From: Taeniopygia guttata
Taxonomy: Eukaryota > Chordata > Aves > Passeriformes > Estrildidae
Length of the DNA stretch: 64,000 bases
Assembly (NCBI RefSeq): GCF_048771995.1
Contig: NC_133030.1
Location: 62,755,501-62,819,500, forward strand
Direction of reading: 5' to 3'
A program made the translations under genes and the position numbers. Position 1 is the stretch's first letter; every line of letters begins with the position of its first letter. The notes below the pieces were generated by a model. It saw only the letters and a list, made by a program, of their open reading frames with translations. It did not search any database and had not been told where the DNA came from. Of this stretch, positions 25,020-37,281 are shown piece after piece.

Positions 25020-26018
25020 CCAGGGTCCCTGACCCGGGGGCTTTGCTGTGCCTGTGGGTTCCTGCTTGGGAAGGACCTTTCTGTCTGCAGAGGCAAACTC
25101 AGGGGTCTGAATTTGATTTCTTTTCCAGGCAGGTTTCTGTGATTCTGTGCTGTGGTCTCTCTGTCAGAGGATGTAAAGCTGGCAGAAGGGGGAGTGAGGT
25201 TCTGTCAGGCTTTGAAATGGATTATTCCTAACAAGGCACATTTATTGATTTCCAGACAGACTCTGGGGGCAGAGTTCCCTCTGTTCCCTCCCTGGCAGGG
25301 CTGTTTCACCCCCAACACCCAGGGATGCAGGCTGGGGCAGGGGAGGAGTGATGGGAATTGTGGCAGCATTTCCCTGAGGATGCTGGAAAGGGAAGGGTTG
25401 GGCTGGAGATCAGTTCTCCCTGCCAAGGATTTGCTTCGTCCTCCTGGGCAAATAATTGCACCAAGCCCCTGCCTATCCTCTCCCAGGAAATGTGTGTTTA
25501 GCACCAGTGCCCTTCCTCCAGCCCAGCAACAATTATGGTGGGAATTCATAACAGCACAGGTGGAGATGAACTGGGAATTTCCAAAATTGTGAGAGCTGGG
25601 TGAAATCCCATCAAGGACACGAGGGGAGCGTCAGCCTCCCTGGGAAAGCACTTCCATCCTTGCTCAGTCATGGATTGAAATCACAGAGATTTGAAGGCAT
25701 GACTGAAATGCTTGCTCAGGTTGGGACAGCTGAGGTGACAGATTGGGGAGATGTGCAAAAAGCTGGGGATTAACGAGGTGCTGGTGCTGTCCCTTGGCTC
25801 TGTGACAGGTTCCACCATTCCCTGGGTGGCACAGCACTCATTCTTTGGCAGGGCACAATGTTAGCACAGGGATTTGTACTAAGTAAAAGGATTCACTCAT
25901 TTTCTAGAAAATGGGGGAATGAGACACAGGGGTTAGAAATTAACTTGGGGTAGAAATCAATTTGGGATTTAGATGAGGTGTGCTGTTTCAACTTGTGTAG
26001 TCTATGGCTTGCTGGCAT
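25020..26018. other. Intron 1 stretch, no feature found
   Basis: No repeat family or exon recognised. Confidence 0.5.
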
Positions 26019-26477
26019 TGATGCCTTGAGAAGGCTGAGCTAGAGCAGGGACTGGGCAGAGCTACAGAATAAAGCAGGGATTTATTAAAGGATCTCCTCC
26101 ATGGATCCACCTTGGGCAGCACCAGAGCCCAGCCAGGGCTGCACCCAAATGAACCAAAATGGCCCCAAAATGCACGAGCGCTCCCGGGGGCTCTCCCTGG
26201 GATCAGTTCTGCTCCATTGGCACCTTGGAGTTCATTGTCCCATTCCAGCTTTAGCCCAGGCAGTCCCATCCTGCTTGTTTTTCTCTCTCCAGCCCACGGT
26301 GTTTGTGCTCCTGGGCTGAGATTTGGATCATTTGTCCTTGGTGCCCAGCTGGAGCAGGAATTGTTTTGTGTCCCTGCTCTGTGCAGAGAGCTCAGCATCC
26401 CCTGGTATGGAGCCCAGACCCACACACTAAAGCAGCACAGAATGTGAAAAATATAAAAGCCAAAACCTGAGGCATCA
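26019..26477 (-). mobile_element. Solo LTR, group A
   Basis: 459 bp with intact inverted ends TGATGCCT and AGGCATCA and a perfect 4-bp duplication GCAT (26015-26018 and 26478-26481). This is the best preserved LTR-A here. It lies antisense to TRIM9 in intron 1. Confidence 0.9.
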
Positions 26478-27419
26478 GCATAAATATTATACTACAATTC
26501 ATAGATGAATTGTGCTGTGTGTTTGACTTGTTTAGTCTGTGAACTTGCTGTGCACAAGTGCAGAACAAGCTTCAAACGCTCTGAAGCCTCAGCCCTGCTG
26601 TCTGCAGGAGCAGTGACAACACCTCTGATTGTCCCCACTTCGTTCCTTGGTGCTCCTTTGTAGTTCAGCCAGCTGTTCCCTCTTTCTAGTGCCATTCCTG
26701 CTCTTTGTGGAGCTGTTCCCTCAGAGGGGCAGCAGTGGTGGCTCCTGTCACGCTGTCACACCAAACCCACACAGCCCAGGCGTGGCTGAGCCTGTGCTGC
26801 ATCCATCCTGCACCAACACCTTTTCCCCCTGACATTTTGTTCCCAGGAAATGAGGAGCTCAGGGGGCATTTGCTGAGGTCTGTGCTGCCAGCAGCCCACA
26901 CCTTGCTGAATCAGAGCGAGAGCTTAGACGCAGTTTCTCACCTCTGAGATGATTTCTCACCTCCCCCGGAGCACAGCAGTTAAAATTTATGAATATAGGA
27001 ATTTTTTTTTTCTAATTTTTTTTTTTTCATTTTAAATGTTGTCCTCTGGCAGTGGATGCTGCATTTTCCCCCTGCCCTAAGGACAGCTGGAGGGGCACGG
27101 AGGTCACTTGCTGGAGTTGGTGGTGGGAGCTGTGATCCATCTGTGGCTTGGGCTCTCCATGGATCTCCTGCCGTGGTGCCAGGCTGCCAGATGGGCAAGG
27201 ACAGGCCACAGGCAGCTCCAGGGAGGATCTGTGCTCCATTCCTGCCTGGCAGGTGCTTTGCCCACGTCTGTGCCATGTTGCCAGCTGACCGCTGCCTGTT
27301 GCAGAGGGTTTGTGGCTCCTGCTGCCATGCTGTGATATTTGATGGTGCCAGATGTGGCTGGTTGGCCTGGGATGTCATTCCTGGACAAGCTGGGGGTGGT
27401 AGGAAGGTGCCAGAGCAGA
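26478..27419. other. Intron 1 stretch with poly-T
   Basis: T-rich runs lie at about 27001-27030. Otherwise unremarkable. Confidence 0.5.
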
Positions 27420-27716
27420 AATTGAGGCTCAGGGGGGACCTTGTGGCTCTGCACAGCTCCTGCCAGGAGGGGACAGCCGGGGGGATCGGGCTCTGCTCCA
27501 GGGAACAGGGACAGGACAAGGAGAAACCATCAGGGCAGCTTCAGGTTGGATATTTGGGGAAAATTATTCATGGAAAGGGTGGTCAGGTGTTGGGAGGAGC
27601 TGCCCAGGAGTGCCCATCCCTGGAGGTGTCCCAGGAACTCCTGGAGGTGGCACTCAGAGCTCTGGGCACGGCTTGGATGGGCTGGGAAAAGCCAGGGAAT
27701 CTCAGGAAAACGGAAA
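27420..27716 (+). mobile_element. CR1, left part of a copy split by an LTR
   Basis: Runs from GAGGCTCAGGGGGGACCTTG to about CTTGGATGGGCTGGG. The expected tail appears after the LTR, at 28091-28135 (GATCTTTTCCAACCTCAGAG), so a later LTR seems to have split the CR1. Confidence 0.72.
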
Positions 27717-28090
27717 GCTGGACAAGACAAACGCAGATCTGAACCAATGTGGTTAATCAAACGTTCTCCCTTTATTCAAGATAAGGTGGTAGTTTATATA
27801 AGCTTCTACATAGTTTACAAAAACAAAGACACTCTGATTGGCAAGCTAACATTGTTTACCTTTTCCTTAAAATGGCCTACACCTTACACTATGAAACCTG
27901 TACTAATTCACACCCAGACAGCCCAGTGGTCCCCATCACACCTTAACACTATTTCTATCTGCGCCACAAACTCTGAATTTCTAACTGCGTCAGAGGCTTG
28001 AAGGCCTCACCAGGCCCAAATCTGAGGCCTAGACTGGAGTAGCTCAAATCTCATAACTCATGTCCTTTTTCTCTCAAAAATGCTGCAACA
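27717..28090 (-). mobile_element. LTR, group D (borders approximate)
   Basis: On the minus strand it begins TGTTGCAGCA, has TATATAA at about 27793-27799 and AATAAA at about 27772-27777 in the expected order. Its left border and target duplication are unclear. It sits inside a CR1. Confidence 0.6.
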
Positions 28091-28135
28091 GCTGGGAGAT
28101 CTTTTCCAACCTCAGAGATTCTGGGATTCTCTGCC
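28091..28135 (+). mobile_element. CR1 tail, right part of the split copy
   Basis: GATCTTTTCCAACCTCAGAG followed by the GATTCTGGGATTCT tail. Confidence 0.7.
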
Positions 28136-28737
28136 TCAGTGTGGGAAGCCTGAAGGAACGTGCTGCAAGGTGGGAGAAGGAAAGAGGAAAGGGAGAGGCT
28201 TCAGGGGCAGAGATTCTGCTCAGTTTTGTTCCAAACTGGGTTGAACAGGGCTTGGAGCAAGCTGGTGTGGTGGAAGGTGGCCTCAAACACCTCCTGCCAT
28301 CGTGGGATGTTTCTTCAGCCAAGAGGGAAAACTGGGACAGCTTTTATGGAGCTGTTGCAATTCCTGGGATCAGCCTTGGCAGAGGCAGTGATGCTGCACA
28401 AGGTCATTAGTGGCAATTAGCACAGATTGTCTTCCAGGGACCTTGTGCACTCAACATTTGGCACCTCGGTTCATCTTGTGCTGCATGCAGAGGAGAGTCA
28501 AGGAATAATTTATGTCCTGGCTGCAGCAGGCTGTGTGTGGTGGGATAAAAGCCCTTCCTGCCATATGCCACGGATTTGGCTTCAGCAGAGCTGGGAATTG
28601 TTAAATTCTCATCAATCACGTCGGGTCCCAGAGCTTTGGGTTTCACCAACCTGACAGTCACCCCGGGAGGGAGGGACAGACTTTGTGACAGGGCCTGTTG
28701 TGGTGGTTTTGAACTAAAAGAGGAGAATTCAACCTAA

Positions 28738-28934
28738 ATTGAAGGACAGAATTATTTATTGTGAGGGTGGTGAGGCACTGGGAGCAGTGCCTGGATCCCT
28801 GGCAGTGCCCAAGGCCAGGCTGGATGGGGTTTGGAGCAGCCTGGGATGCTGGAAGGGGTCCCTGCCATGGCAGGGGTGGCACGGGATGAGCTTCAAGGCC
28901 CTTTCCACCCCAAATCATTCTGGGATTTATTCAG
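28738..28934 (+). mobile_element. CR1 3' end
   Basis: Contains TATTGTGAGGGTGGTGAGGC and the CCTTTCCACCCCAAATCATT end. Confidence 0.85.
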
Positions 28935-29123
28935 AGTTAACATCAGGGAGCTCATGACTCAGTTCCCTCCCAGTGAGTATGTTACAAACAAGAAAATAAG
29001 TGTAACTCAAGCCAGCCAGTGGGATTTGTATTTATGCAGCCCTTCCTGAAGGGGTCACACCCCAGCAGGGCTCCTGAGCCCAGGAAAAATCCACTTTCCT
29101 TGGATGTGCCCCAAAATACAGCA

Positions 29124-29469
29124 ATTTTAAATTAAATATGTTATTTTATTAAATCATTATAATTAATTATATCTAATATTATATAATCAGTATTTTTATA
29201 ACACATAGTAGTATAATATATAATAATATAACTATATAATATATAATTAATATTTATTATATATGTTATATATTATATATATTATATATATAATATTATA
29301 TATAATATATATAGTATTATATATTTATTATATATGTTATGTGGTAATTATAGAATATATAATTACATATATATAATGTATTATATAATTACATATATAT
29401 AATGTATTATATAATTATTACTGTATCATTATTATTTATTATATTATTTAATATTAAATTAAATATAAC
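29124..29469. repeat. AT-rich low-complexity tract
   Basis: Nearly pure A/T over about 345 bp, rich in TATATAATAT-type units. It includes a direct repeat of ATTACATATATATAATGTAT near 29362-29413. Likely DNA-unwinding and length-variable. Confidence 0.92.
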
Positions 29470-30189
29470 AAGGCTTATGGGGCCAACACTGTTACCATCA
29501 CCTGGTGATGGCACATGCTGCATTTGGAGTTCAGGGGGGTTGTGCTGTTTAACCTGATTCAAACTCCACTATAAAACATGACCTGTTCCTAAATGTGCTT
29601 CACAGGATTTTGTGCCTAATCTCCATCTCTGGGAAAAGCTCTTAACCTTGGTAAAGCATTCATGAAATCAGTAATTATTTTATTGCAGCCATTTGATTGA
29701 AGCAGCTGACATGGTGTGGGGTCTCCAAGCTGATTTGCAGTTACAGTTTGAAGGAGCCAGGAGATCTCAGAGTACAAATAATGCCACAAATGTGTGTCCA
29801 GAGTGGGATTTAAGGCCTGATTCTGCCTCCTGCATTTCTCCTGGGTGTCAGGAATATCTGTGGTAACTCGGAGTGATTGATTCCTTCAGCATGAGGTTGG
29901 TGGAGTTGGACTCTGAGATTTCTGTGCAGTTGGAAGGTAATTTATATAACATTTTATGTAACAGCCTGCTGCCTTCACCACTCTGCATGTGCATAAATAC
30001 ATCAACCAGCCTCTTCCTGAAGGAAAATATTCCAAAAGCAGGTGCTCTTGGTGGCTGCACAGCCCTGCAGCAAAAAACAGGGGTTTGTTCTGGGGCAGGG
30101 TTGATGCAGAGATGATTATTTTGGGTGCCTGTCTTCCATCGTGGTCTGGAGTTAAACACATGCGACATCGCTGGCCCTGGAGGGGATAT
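29470..30189. other. Intron 1 stretch, no feature found
   Basis: No repeat or exon recognised. Confidence 0.5.
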
Positions 30190-30222
30190 GGAGATAATAC
30201 AAGGCTGGGAGAGCTGGGAATG
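30190..30222 (+). mobile_element. CR1, left part, split by LTR-B
   Basis: Ends GAGAGCTGGGAATG; the same CR1 resumes at 30830 with GGAATGTTCCCCTGGAGAGG. The six shared bases are the LTR target duplication. Confidence 0.85.
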
Positions 30223-30829
30223 TGTTGGAATCTGAGGTATTGATGATTCCCAGATTGTAAAAGTCTCTGTCTGTCAGCCCCGCTGCCAAAGCAGAAGCCA
30301 TAATTGGTCTGTGCTGTTTCAAGGTTGTTTATTCTGTTTATCTCTAACATGTTCTGCTGCCCTGCCGCAGCTCTGTCCTGCAGGGCAGCGTGTGGGGCTC
30401 TGCCCTCAGTGGGATGGTACAAACATTAAATACCACAAACTACCTGTGCTGGATTTACAATAACGTGCCAATATCTGTCACCTACGTTGGACAGTGTGTC
30501 CCCAGCCTGAACCAACAGAAAAATGCCAACACCACAGTGAAACATGGAGGGCATGAAGAAGGAGGAAAAGGACAAGACACACCCAATTTCCTCCATCTTG
30601 TCCCCTCTGAACCCCTAATCTAGAAATCTAAAATTTTACTTTTGCATCCGTGCCACACTTAATTATTACTTATATCAAACACTCAGAGCTGGTAATTCAT
30701 CCTGTAAGATTGAAAACTCTTTTCCATGGACAGAGATCACAGCCAGTGTCTCTGGGGGCTCTGTCCAGGGGGGTTCCTGACCCCTGCCAGGGTGCCAGGG
30801 CAGCCAGAGGGAAGCCCTGGATTCCCACA
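30223..30829 (-). mobile_element. Solo LTR, group B, inserted into a CR1
   Basis: 607 bp, plus-strand ends TGTTGGAATC and GATTCCCACA, with a perfect duplication GGAATG (30217-30222 and 30830-30835). It has the same length as the copies at 8301 and 38762. Confidence 0.93.
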
Positions 30830-31056
30830 GGAATGTTCCCCTGGAGAGGAGAAGCTCCAGGGAGAGCTCAGAGCCCCTTGGAGAGCTGGAGAGGGACTGG
30901 GGACAAGGGATGGAGGGACAGGACACAGGGAATGGCTCCCACTGCCAGAGGGCAGGGATGGGTGGGAGATTGGGAATTGGGAATTCCTGGCTGGGATGGA
31001 ATTGCCAGAGCAGCTGTGGCTGTCCCTGGATCCCTGGCAGTGCCCAGGGCCCCTGT
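30830..31056 (+). mobile_element. CR1, right part, split by LTR-B
   Basis: Continues through GGACTGGGGACAAGGGATGG to CCCTGGATCCCTGGCAGTGC; its 3' tail is missing. Confidence 0.85.
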
Positions 31057-31381
31057 AGGGCACACAGGTCCCTCCTTGGTGGCTCTCCACGTTGGAAGGG
31101 CTGGTGGCAGCTCAGAGCTCCTGGTGCTGCTCCATGTGCAGGGAAGGGTTTTGTTCCTTTTCTGGGAACCCCTGCCCTGGGCTGGAGAGAAAGATGGGAA
31201 GGACAGGCCTGGGCAAGCTTTGCTTAATGAGCTGCTTGTCCTTTGTGTGTTCAAAACTGGTTGTGAGTTTAAATGGAACATCTTTCAGTAAAGCAAAGCC
31301 TCCAAGGGAAAGGAACAGGCCCTGGAACTTCTGGGACTCGGCCCTTTGCCTTGGAACAGCCAAGGGAAAAAAGGAAAAAGC

Positions 31382-31758
31382 TATTGTAAAATGCAGGCAA
31401 ACCTGGTGGGAAGAAATGATGATGTCTGACTCAATTCAGAAGGCTGAATGATTTCTTTATTATAACTATACTATAATACATTAATATACTATTTAAATGA
31501 GATACTAAAACTACAAACTTACTTTTTCTAACTCCCATATCTGACTCTCGCCAGAGCCCATCCCCAGGTGGGTTGGATTGGCCACCAGCTCAAACAATCC
31601 TCACCAGAATCCAACCAAGCAACACCCCAGGGAAACAATTCTCCAAACACATTCCACATGGGAAAAACAAGGAGCAGAAATAGAAATTGTTTTCTCTTTC
31701 TTTCCTCTGTGCTCCTCTATGAAAACACCCTGAGAGAAAGAAGAATGTCCCTGCGACA
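31382..31758 (-). mobile_element. Solo LTR, group F
   Basis: 377 bp. On the minus strand it begins TGTCGCAGGG and ends TTTACAATA. The duplication AAAAGC (31376-31381 and 31759-31764) is perfect. The 3' end is TA rather than the usual CA, as in the copy at 124-608. Confidence 0.88.
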
Positions 31759-32084
31759 AAAAGCCACTGGAAAAAGCCCAAATTTCCAATTTCAGGGTTA
31801 TTTTAAAACCCCTGGGTCTCTGTGACATTTGTGTGCAGACCCTTTGTCCTTGTGAGGAGCCACCAGAGCCTCCTGGCATTGCCTCTGCTCCGAGGCTGGG
31901 AGGGACAGACAGGACAAAGGACACCCCTGGGACAAATCCAGGCTTGTCCTGTGCCTCTGCATTGTCCAGTGGGTCAGGCAGGGACACTCAGGCTGACCAC
32001 CTGGCACTAATTAAAAATCAGGGCTAATGAGCTCAAGCTCACTGGGCTAATCCCCCTGGGCTCTGTGCATGCAGCCCTGCGGGG

Positions 32085-32290
32085 TGGACATCCCACGGAG
32101 GGGACAAGAGGAGACGGCCTCAGGTCTCACCAGGAGAGGTTTAACTGGATATTAGGAGAAAGTTTTACCCAAAAAGGGTTGTCCAGTCACAGCACAGCTG
32201 TGGTGGAGTCCACATCCCTGCAGGGATCTTGTGGATGTGGCACCTGGGGACATGGATCAGTGGTGGCCTTGGCACCCTCAGCACCACGTT
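32085..32290 (+). mobile_element. CR1 fragment
   Basis: CR1 with GGTTTAACTGGATATTAGGA and GTGGTGGAGTCCACATCCCT; lacks the 3' end. Confidence 0.75.
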
Positions 32291-32774
32291 GTGTTACACC
32301 TGTGTCTGTGGCTCCTTTCCTCCTTAGCCTGGCTTTTCTTTCGGTTTTTTTTTTATATTTCCTTGAAAGTACTTTCCCCTAAAAAAAGCCCCCACAGCTA
32401 TTACTGAAATAAATGTGAATTATCCCCCTGGTATTTCTTCACTTCTCCATAAATGACCATGAATGGTTCAGTGAGCCCAGCATGGGCTTCCCTGGTGACA
32501 CCAGGATGGATTTCTCTGCTCCAGTGGTGGGGATGGAACCCCCTCACTCCTCCTTCTCTGTAGTAACACTGACAAGTTCTTCATTACTTCCTAATTAGCC
32601 AGACACCCCTTCTTATTAAAGATTAATTTTTTTTTAAAGGCAGTCATTATCTCAGCTCTTCCAAGGGTTATTGATTTATTCTTCTTCTTTTTTTTATTAA
32701 TGGATCTACAACCTCCTCATAATCCATCCAGTGTAGTGGCTTCCCTGCCTCTCATCCTCCTTTAACAACATTAA
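32291..32774. other. Intron 1 stretch, T-rich patches
   Basis: Short T-rich runs near 32345 and 32626-32697; nothing else recognised. Confidence 0.5.
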
Positions 32775-33246
32775 TGTACGGAATAAAAGTATAGAAAAAT
32801 TTAAAAGTTTGATAGAACTTTATATTGTATGTATCTGTATGTAAATTTTGAGATAAGAAATGGTAACTTAGAAGTTATATTGAATAGGATAGGTATTGTT
32901 GAGAGAGAAATGGAATTAGAAATAAGTTTGAAAAGGTGGTTTTATAAATAAGATTAGATCTTTTGGAGGGAGGGAATTAGGAAAGATGTATTGTAGTAGG
33001 ACTTATAAAAAATAATTTTAGATAATTAACTTTAAAGCATTTACAACATAATGTAGCTAAAGCTGATAGGCCAAGAAATGCTTATAGTGTGTTATGATTA
33101 GGAAATAGTTGGCTTCTGATAGTAATAACATAAATTATAACATCTGCATTGTCTCACCTTTCACACAAAACTGAAATAGGAATAAAAGTTCTTAAAATGC
33201 CTCTCAGTTACCCCATCTCTGGCTCAGAAAAGGGAATGATCCAGCA
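32775..33246 (+). mobile_element. LTR, group C
   Basis: About 472 bp, AT-rich. It matches the group through GATGTATTGTAGTAGGACTT, GAAATAGTTGGCTTCTGATA and a late AATAAA. The flanks do not form a clear duplication, so the borders are approximate. Confidence 0.75.
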
Positions 33247-34185
33247 CGTTCCCAGTCTCCTGCTGCCTTCAATGCTTTTATCACTCCGTGCCTCCCTCTG
33301 GGCTTTATTTTCCTTGGGAATTTTAGTGTGGGTTCCCAAGAGGCCAATTCCAAACATCTTCTGAGCTTGGATTTCCAAGGAGAGTTTGGGTTTGTTTTCC
33401 TGTGGCCATTCCAGCCCCCAGCCAGAGGAGGAGAAGGTTGTGGGATTCCTCCTGTGCCCAGTCTTCTCCCAGTCTCAGGTAGGATTTCTGTTTATTCTCA
33501 GTCTGGGAATGAGAAGCTTTCCCCTCTCTGTGAATCCAGCTCTCTCCATGGTTTGGAGCCTCTGTAATCCAGGCTGTCTTTTGGGGTATCTGCAGCACCA
33601 AAAGCAATCTGGTTGCTGTAACATTTTGGGATTAATCCCAAATTTAGCCCTCTCCAACCTGGGAGGCTCGCATCCAGCTGCAGGGGCTCAGAGCCCAGTG
33701 CCTGGAGGAAGGAGTTAACAGAGAAAAGCTGAATTATTGTGTTTTTCCTGTGATTTCCTGCACTGGAGATGAGATCTGAGCTTCCTAGGTGTGTGTTCCT
33801 GGCAGCATCCAGTGGTGCATTCCCAGTGCTCCAGTATCCATGGTGATGGGAAGGGTTTTCTGAAGTGCTGCTTGGAAAGAAATGTGAAATCCTGGTCCTT
33901 GGACCTTCCCTTCAGTCTCTTGCAGAGGAGTCCCAAGGGCAGAGCAGCACTGGGGGAGCCCAGGGGGTCTGGAGGGGCCCTGCTCAGTTTGTCCCCACAA
34001 TGAAACCACAGTGGGTGGTGAGGTGGGAGCAGCTCTGCTCAGGCAAAGATGCTCCTGGCAGGAAAATGATCCTTTTTTATTTTTTTTTCCAGTCACACAG
34101 CTTTGGTCATAAAAAACTTCAGATTAGGAGGGACCCCTGAGAGCTCAGCCTTCTGCTCAGAAGCAGCAGCAGTAACTGAAGAGTT
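33247..34185. other. Intron 1 stretch, no feature found
   Basis: No repeat or exon recognised. Confidence 0.5.
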
Positions 34186-34440
34186 TTCCAGAGTGATTTG
34201 GGTTGGAAGGGACCACAAATCCCATCCAGTGCCACCCCTGCCATGGCAGGGACACCTTCCACTGTCCCAGGCTGCTCCAAGCCCTGTCCAACCAGGGATC
34301 CAGGGGCACCCACAGCTTCTCTGGGCGCCCTGTGCCAGGGCATCCCCACCCTCCCAGCCAGGAATTCCTTCCCAATCTCCCATCCATCCCTGCCCTCTGG
34401 CAGTGGCAGCCATTCCCTGTGTCCTGGCAGCTCCACATCT
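34186..34440 (-). mobile_element. CR1 3' end
   Basis: Reverse CR1 with GTGATTTGGGTTGGAAGGGA and the CCAATCTCCCATCCATCCCT block. Confidence 0.86.
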
Positions 34441-34734
34441 TTCAGGCTGCCTGGAACCTTCCAGAAGCTCCTGGCTGAAAGCACAGATCCAGAATTATGC
34501 TCTCCAGGGAGCATTTCCCATCCTGTTGGAGGAGGAAGAAATGCAGCAGAAAAGACCAGGTGATCCATATTTTCCTCCTCCTCCTTCCTGCTGCTGTGTG
34601 AATCCAGCAATCTTTATTAAAAGCAGCATGAAATTAGTGCTAATGAGCTGAGGTCCCATTGCTGTGAGCAGAGCAGAGATGTGGCAGGGGCTGTGCTGAG
34701 CAGGTGGATCTGTCAGGTGGGCAGAGCTGCTGGA

Positions 34735-34957
34735 TGTGGGAATCCAGAACTTCCCTCTGGCTGCCCTGGCAGGTCTGGGACCCTGGCAGGGGTCAGGAAC
34801 CCCCCTGGACAGAGCCCCCAGAGACACTGGCTGTGATCTCTGTCCATGGAAAAGAGTTTTCAATCTTACAGGATCAATTACCAGCTCTGAGTGTTTGATA
34901 TCAGTAATAATTAAGTGTGGCACGGGTGCAAAAGTAAAATTTTAGGATTCTAGATAA
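34735..34957 (+). mobile_element. LTR-B fragment (5' part only)
   Basis: Begins TGTGGGAATC and follows LTR-B for about 220 bp to GGATTCTAGATA, then switches to unrelated sequence. The promoter and poly(A) part is missing. Confidence 0.85.
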
Positions 34958-35675
34958 GAAGCAGCCAAAAGGAACACACAGAGAAATCCACATTTTGTAT
35001 TTCTCTAGGATTTTGGGTGTGTCTAGGATAAGATTTGAGTGGGAGAGGAGGAACCTTTTGTTTGGCTCCTTCCCTTGGGAAAGGCAGACAAGATTTTGGG
35101 TACAGCAGCCCATCCTTGGAGGCTGCAGCAGCACCGAGGATTCATTAGGAAATGCCAGGAGATGAGTGCAAAGCCACTTTTTGGGGATGCTGGAGGATAT
35201 TTGTGCTTCTTCCTGTCCAAGGGGAGTTCTGTGTGTCCACAGCCAAAGGGAGTGAGATGCCAGCCCCCATCTGTGCCTCTGCAAACCTCCCTTGAGCTAA
35301 ATCCATGAGTAAATTGTGTAAAACCCCAGTTTTGGGCAGCAGCCAGAGAGGCAGAGGGCTGTGAAATGAGGAGCTGGGATGGTGGAGAGCCGTGGTTTGG
35401 ATGCCAGGGACGTCCTGCACAGGGGTGCTGGGGCTGTGGCACCTGCCTGGTGACAGCCAGGACATCAGCCACCACCTCCTGCTGCCTGGAAGGTGGAGTT
35501 GTGCCTTTGTGGCCTCCTTAGACCAAGAGCTGGCACTGGGAGAGGTGCCCAGTGCCACACTGCTCACCTGTGGCAGAGCAGGGCTGGGTTCCAGACCTGC
35601 TGGGTGCCCCATCAGGGACAGGTTCAGGAGAAAGGGGCTTCACTGAGCTGCCCTCTGTGGTGGGACTTCACAGGG
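34958..35675. other. Intron 1 stretch, no feature found
   Basis: No repeat or exon recognised. Confidence 0.5.
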
Positions 35676-36020
35676 TCATGGAATCCCAGAATGTCTGGGT
35701 TGGAAGGAGCCTTAAATCCCATCCCATCCCACCCCTGCCAGGGGCAGGGACACCTTCCACCACCCCAGAGTGCTCCAAGCCCTGTCCAACCTGGCCTTGG
35801 GCACTTCCAGGGCAGCCACAGCTTCTCTGGGCACCTCTGCCAGGGCCTCACACCCTCACAGGGAAGGATTTCTTCCATATATCAAACCTAAATCTCTCCT
35901 CTTTCAGCTTAAACCCATTCTACCTCGTCCTGTCCCTCCATCCTTGTCCCCAGTCCCTCTCCAGCTCTCCTGGAGCCCTTCAGGCCCTGCAAGGGGCTCT
36001 GAGCTCTCTCTCATCCCTCA
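35676..36020 (-). mobile_element. CR1 fragment, 345 bp
   Basis: Reverse CR1 from CATGGAATCCCAGAATGTCT to AGGGGCTCTGAGCTCTCTC. Confidence 0.87.
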
Positions 36021-36890
36021 TGGGATGTGTTCCTTTCCCTTACTGCCTCAGTCATCACTCAGAACTGGAGAATCCAATACAATTTGCATTTCTAGGCAAT
36101 GAAATGTCGAAGCAAAGTCAAGATGCTGGCGAGCTGTCAAGGCTGTTTGTGCTGAGGCTGACTCCAGCTCCCAGATGGTAATTAAAGCTGTAGGATGAGA
36201 CAAAAGGATGGTCAGTACACTCCCTGCAGGAAGAGGAATTGCCCCACAGGGCTCTCAGCCCTGGGTTAGGGCCAGGACTAGGAGAAAAAAAATCACTGTT
36301 TATGCAGTTAATCAGGTTTAAATTTAACTCCAAACAATGTAATCAGATTTAAAGACTTAATGCAATAATGGGATGGGAGAGCTGAAGTGTGAGTAACCAC
36401 TGGAGTGGGGAGGCACTAATGGGGTTGGAGCAGATGGAGTGGAATTTTAAGGCAGAAAGCACCAGATCTGCAGTGTGCACATTCCTGGGTGTTGGGCAGT
36501 GCCTGGACCACAAGCATTGCCTGGATGGAGATGCAGCAGAAGCTGCTCACAGGCAGTGGTGACCACATCTGTGTATTCCTGTGCTAATTCTACCCCAAAA
36601 ACTGGGTGTGCCCATCCCCTGACAGCTTCATGGCCTTGGTTTGTCCACAGCACCTTTATCCTGTACAGGACACAGATCTTGACCTGTGAGCTCATAACCT
36701 AAACCTTTACTTCCATGTTTTCTTCATCCACCACGGAGAAAAGCTGTATCTAAGGAGACAGTGTTTGCCTGCTGGGACTTCCCTCACCACTTACAGGAAC
36801 ACCTTCCAGATTTTTTTGAGTAAAAAGATGCAGCAGTGATTTGTGTCCTTCAAACACAGCAGGAGCCAACCCTTTCCCCAGCACTCACCT
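36021..36890. other. Intron 1 stretch, no feature found
   Basis: No repeat or exon recognised. Confidence 0.5.
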
Positions 36891-37281
36891 GGCTGGAAAT
36901 GGTTTTGGGGTGGAAGTGGTTAGGGTGGAAGTGATTTAAGTTGGGAGTGGTTTAGTATGGAAGTGGTTTAAGTGGAAGTGGTTTGGGTTGGGAATGGTTT
37001 GGGTTGGAAGAAGTGGTTTGGGTTGGGAGTGGTTTGGGTTAGAATTGGTTGATGTTGGGAATGGTTTAGGTTGGAAGAAGTGGTTTGGTTGGAAGTGATT
37101 TAGGTTGGGAGTGGTTTATGTTGGAATTGGTTTAGATTGGAATTGGTTTTGGTGGAAGTGGTTTGGGTTGGGAGTGGTTTGGGTTAGAATTGGTTTATGT
37201 TGGGAATGGTTTAGGTTGGAAGAAGTGGTTTAGGTTGGAAGTGGTTTAGGATAGAATTGGTTTAATTTGGAAGTGGTTTAA
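36891..37281 (+). repeat. 16-bp minisatellite, array 1
   Basis: About 24 tandem units of consensus GGTTTRGGTTGGAAGT, with 3-bp (AGA) insertions giving 19-bp variants. The reverse complement of the same repeat forms array 2 at 41261-42389. Confidence 0.92.

Noticed and set aside
36891..37281. Telomere-like interstitial repeat
   Set aside because: The unit GGTTTRGGTTGGAAGT is not TTAGGG; occasional GGTTAGGG-like words are chance.
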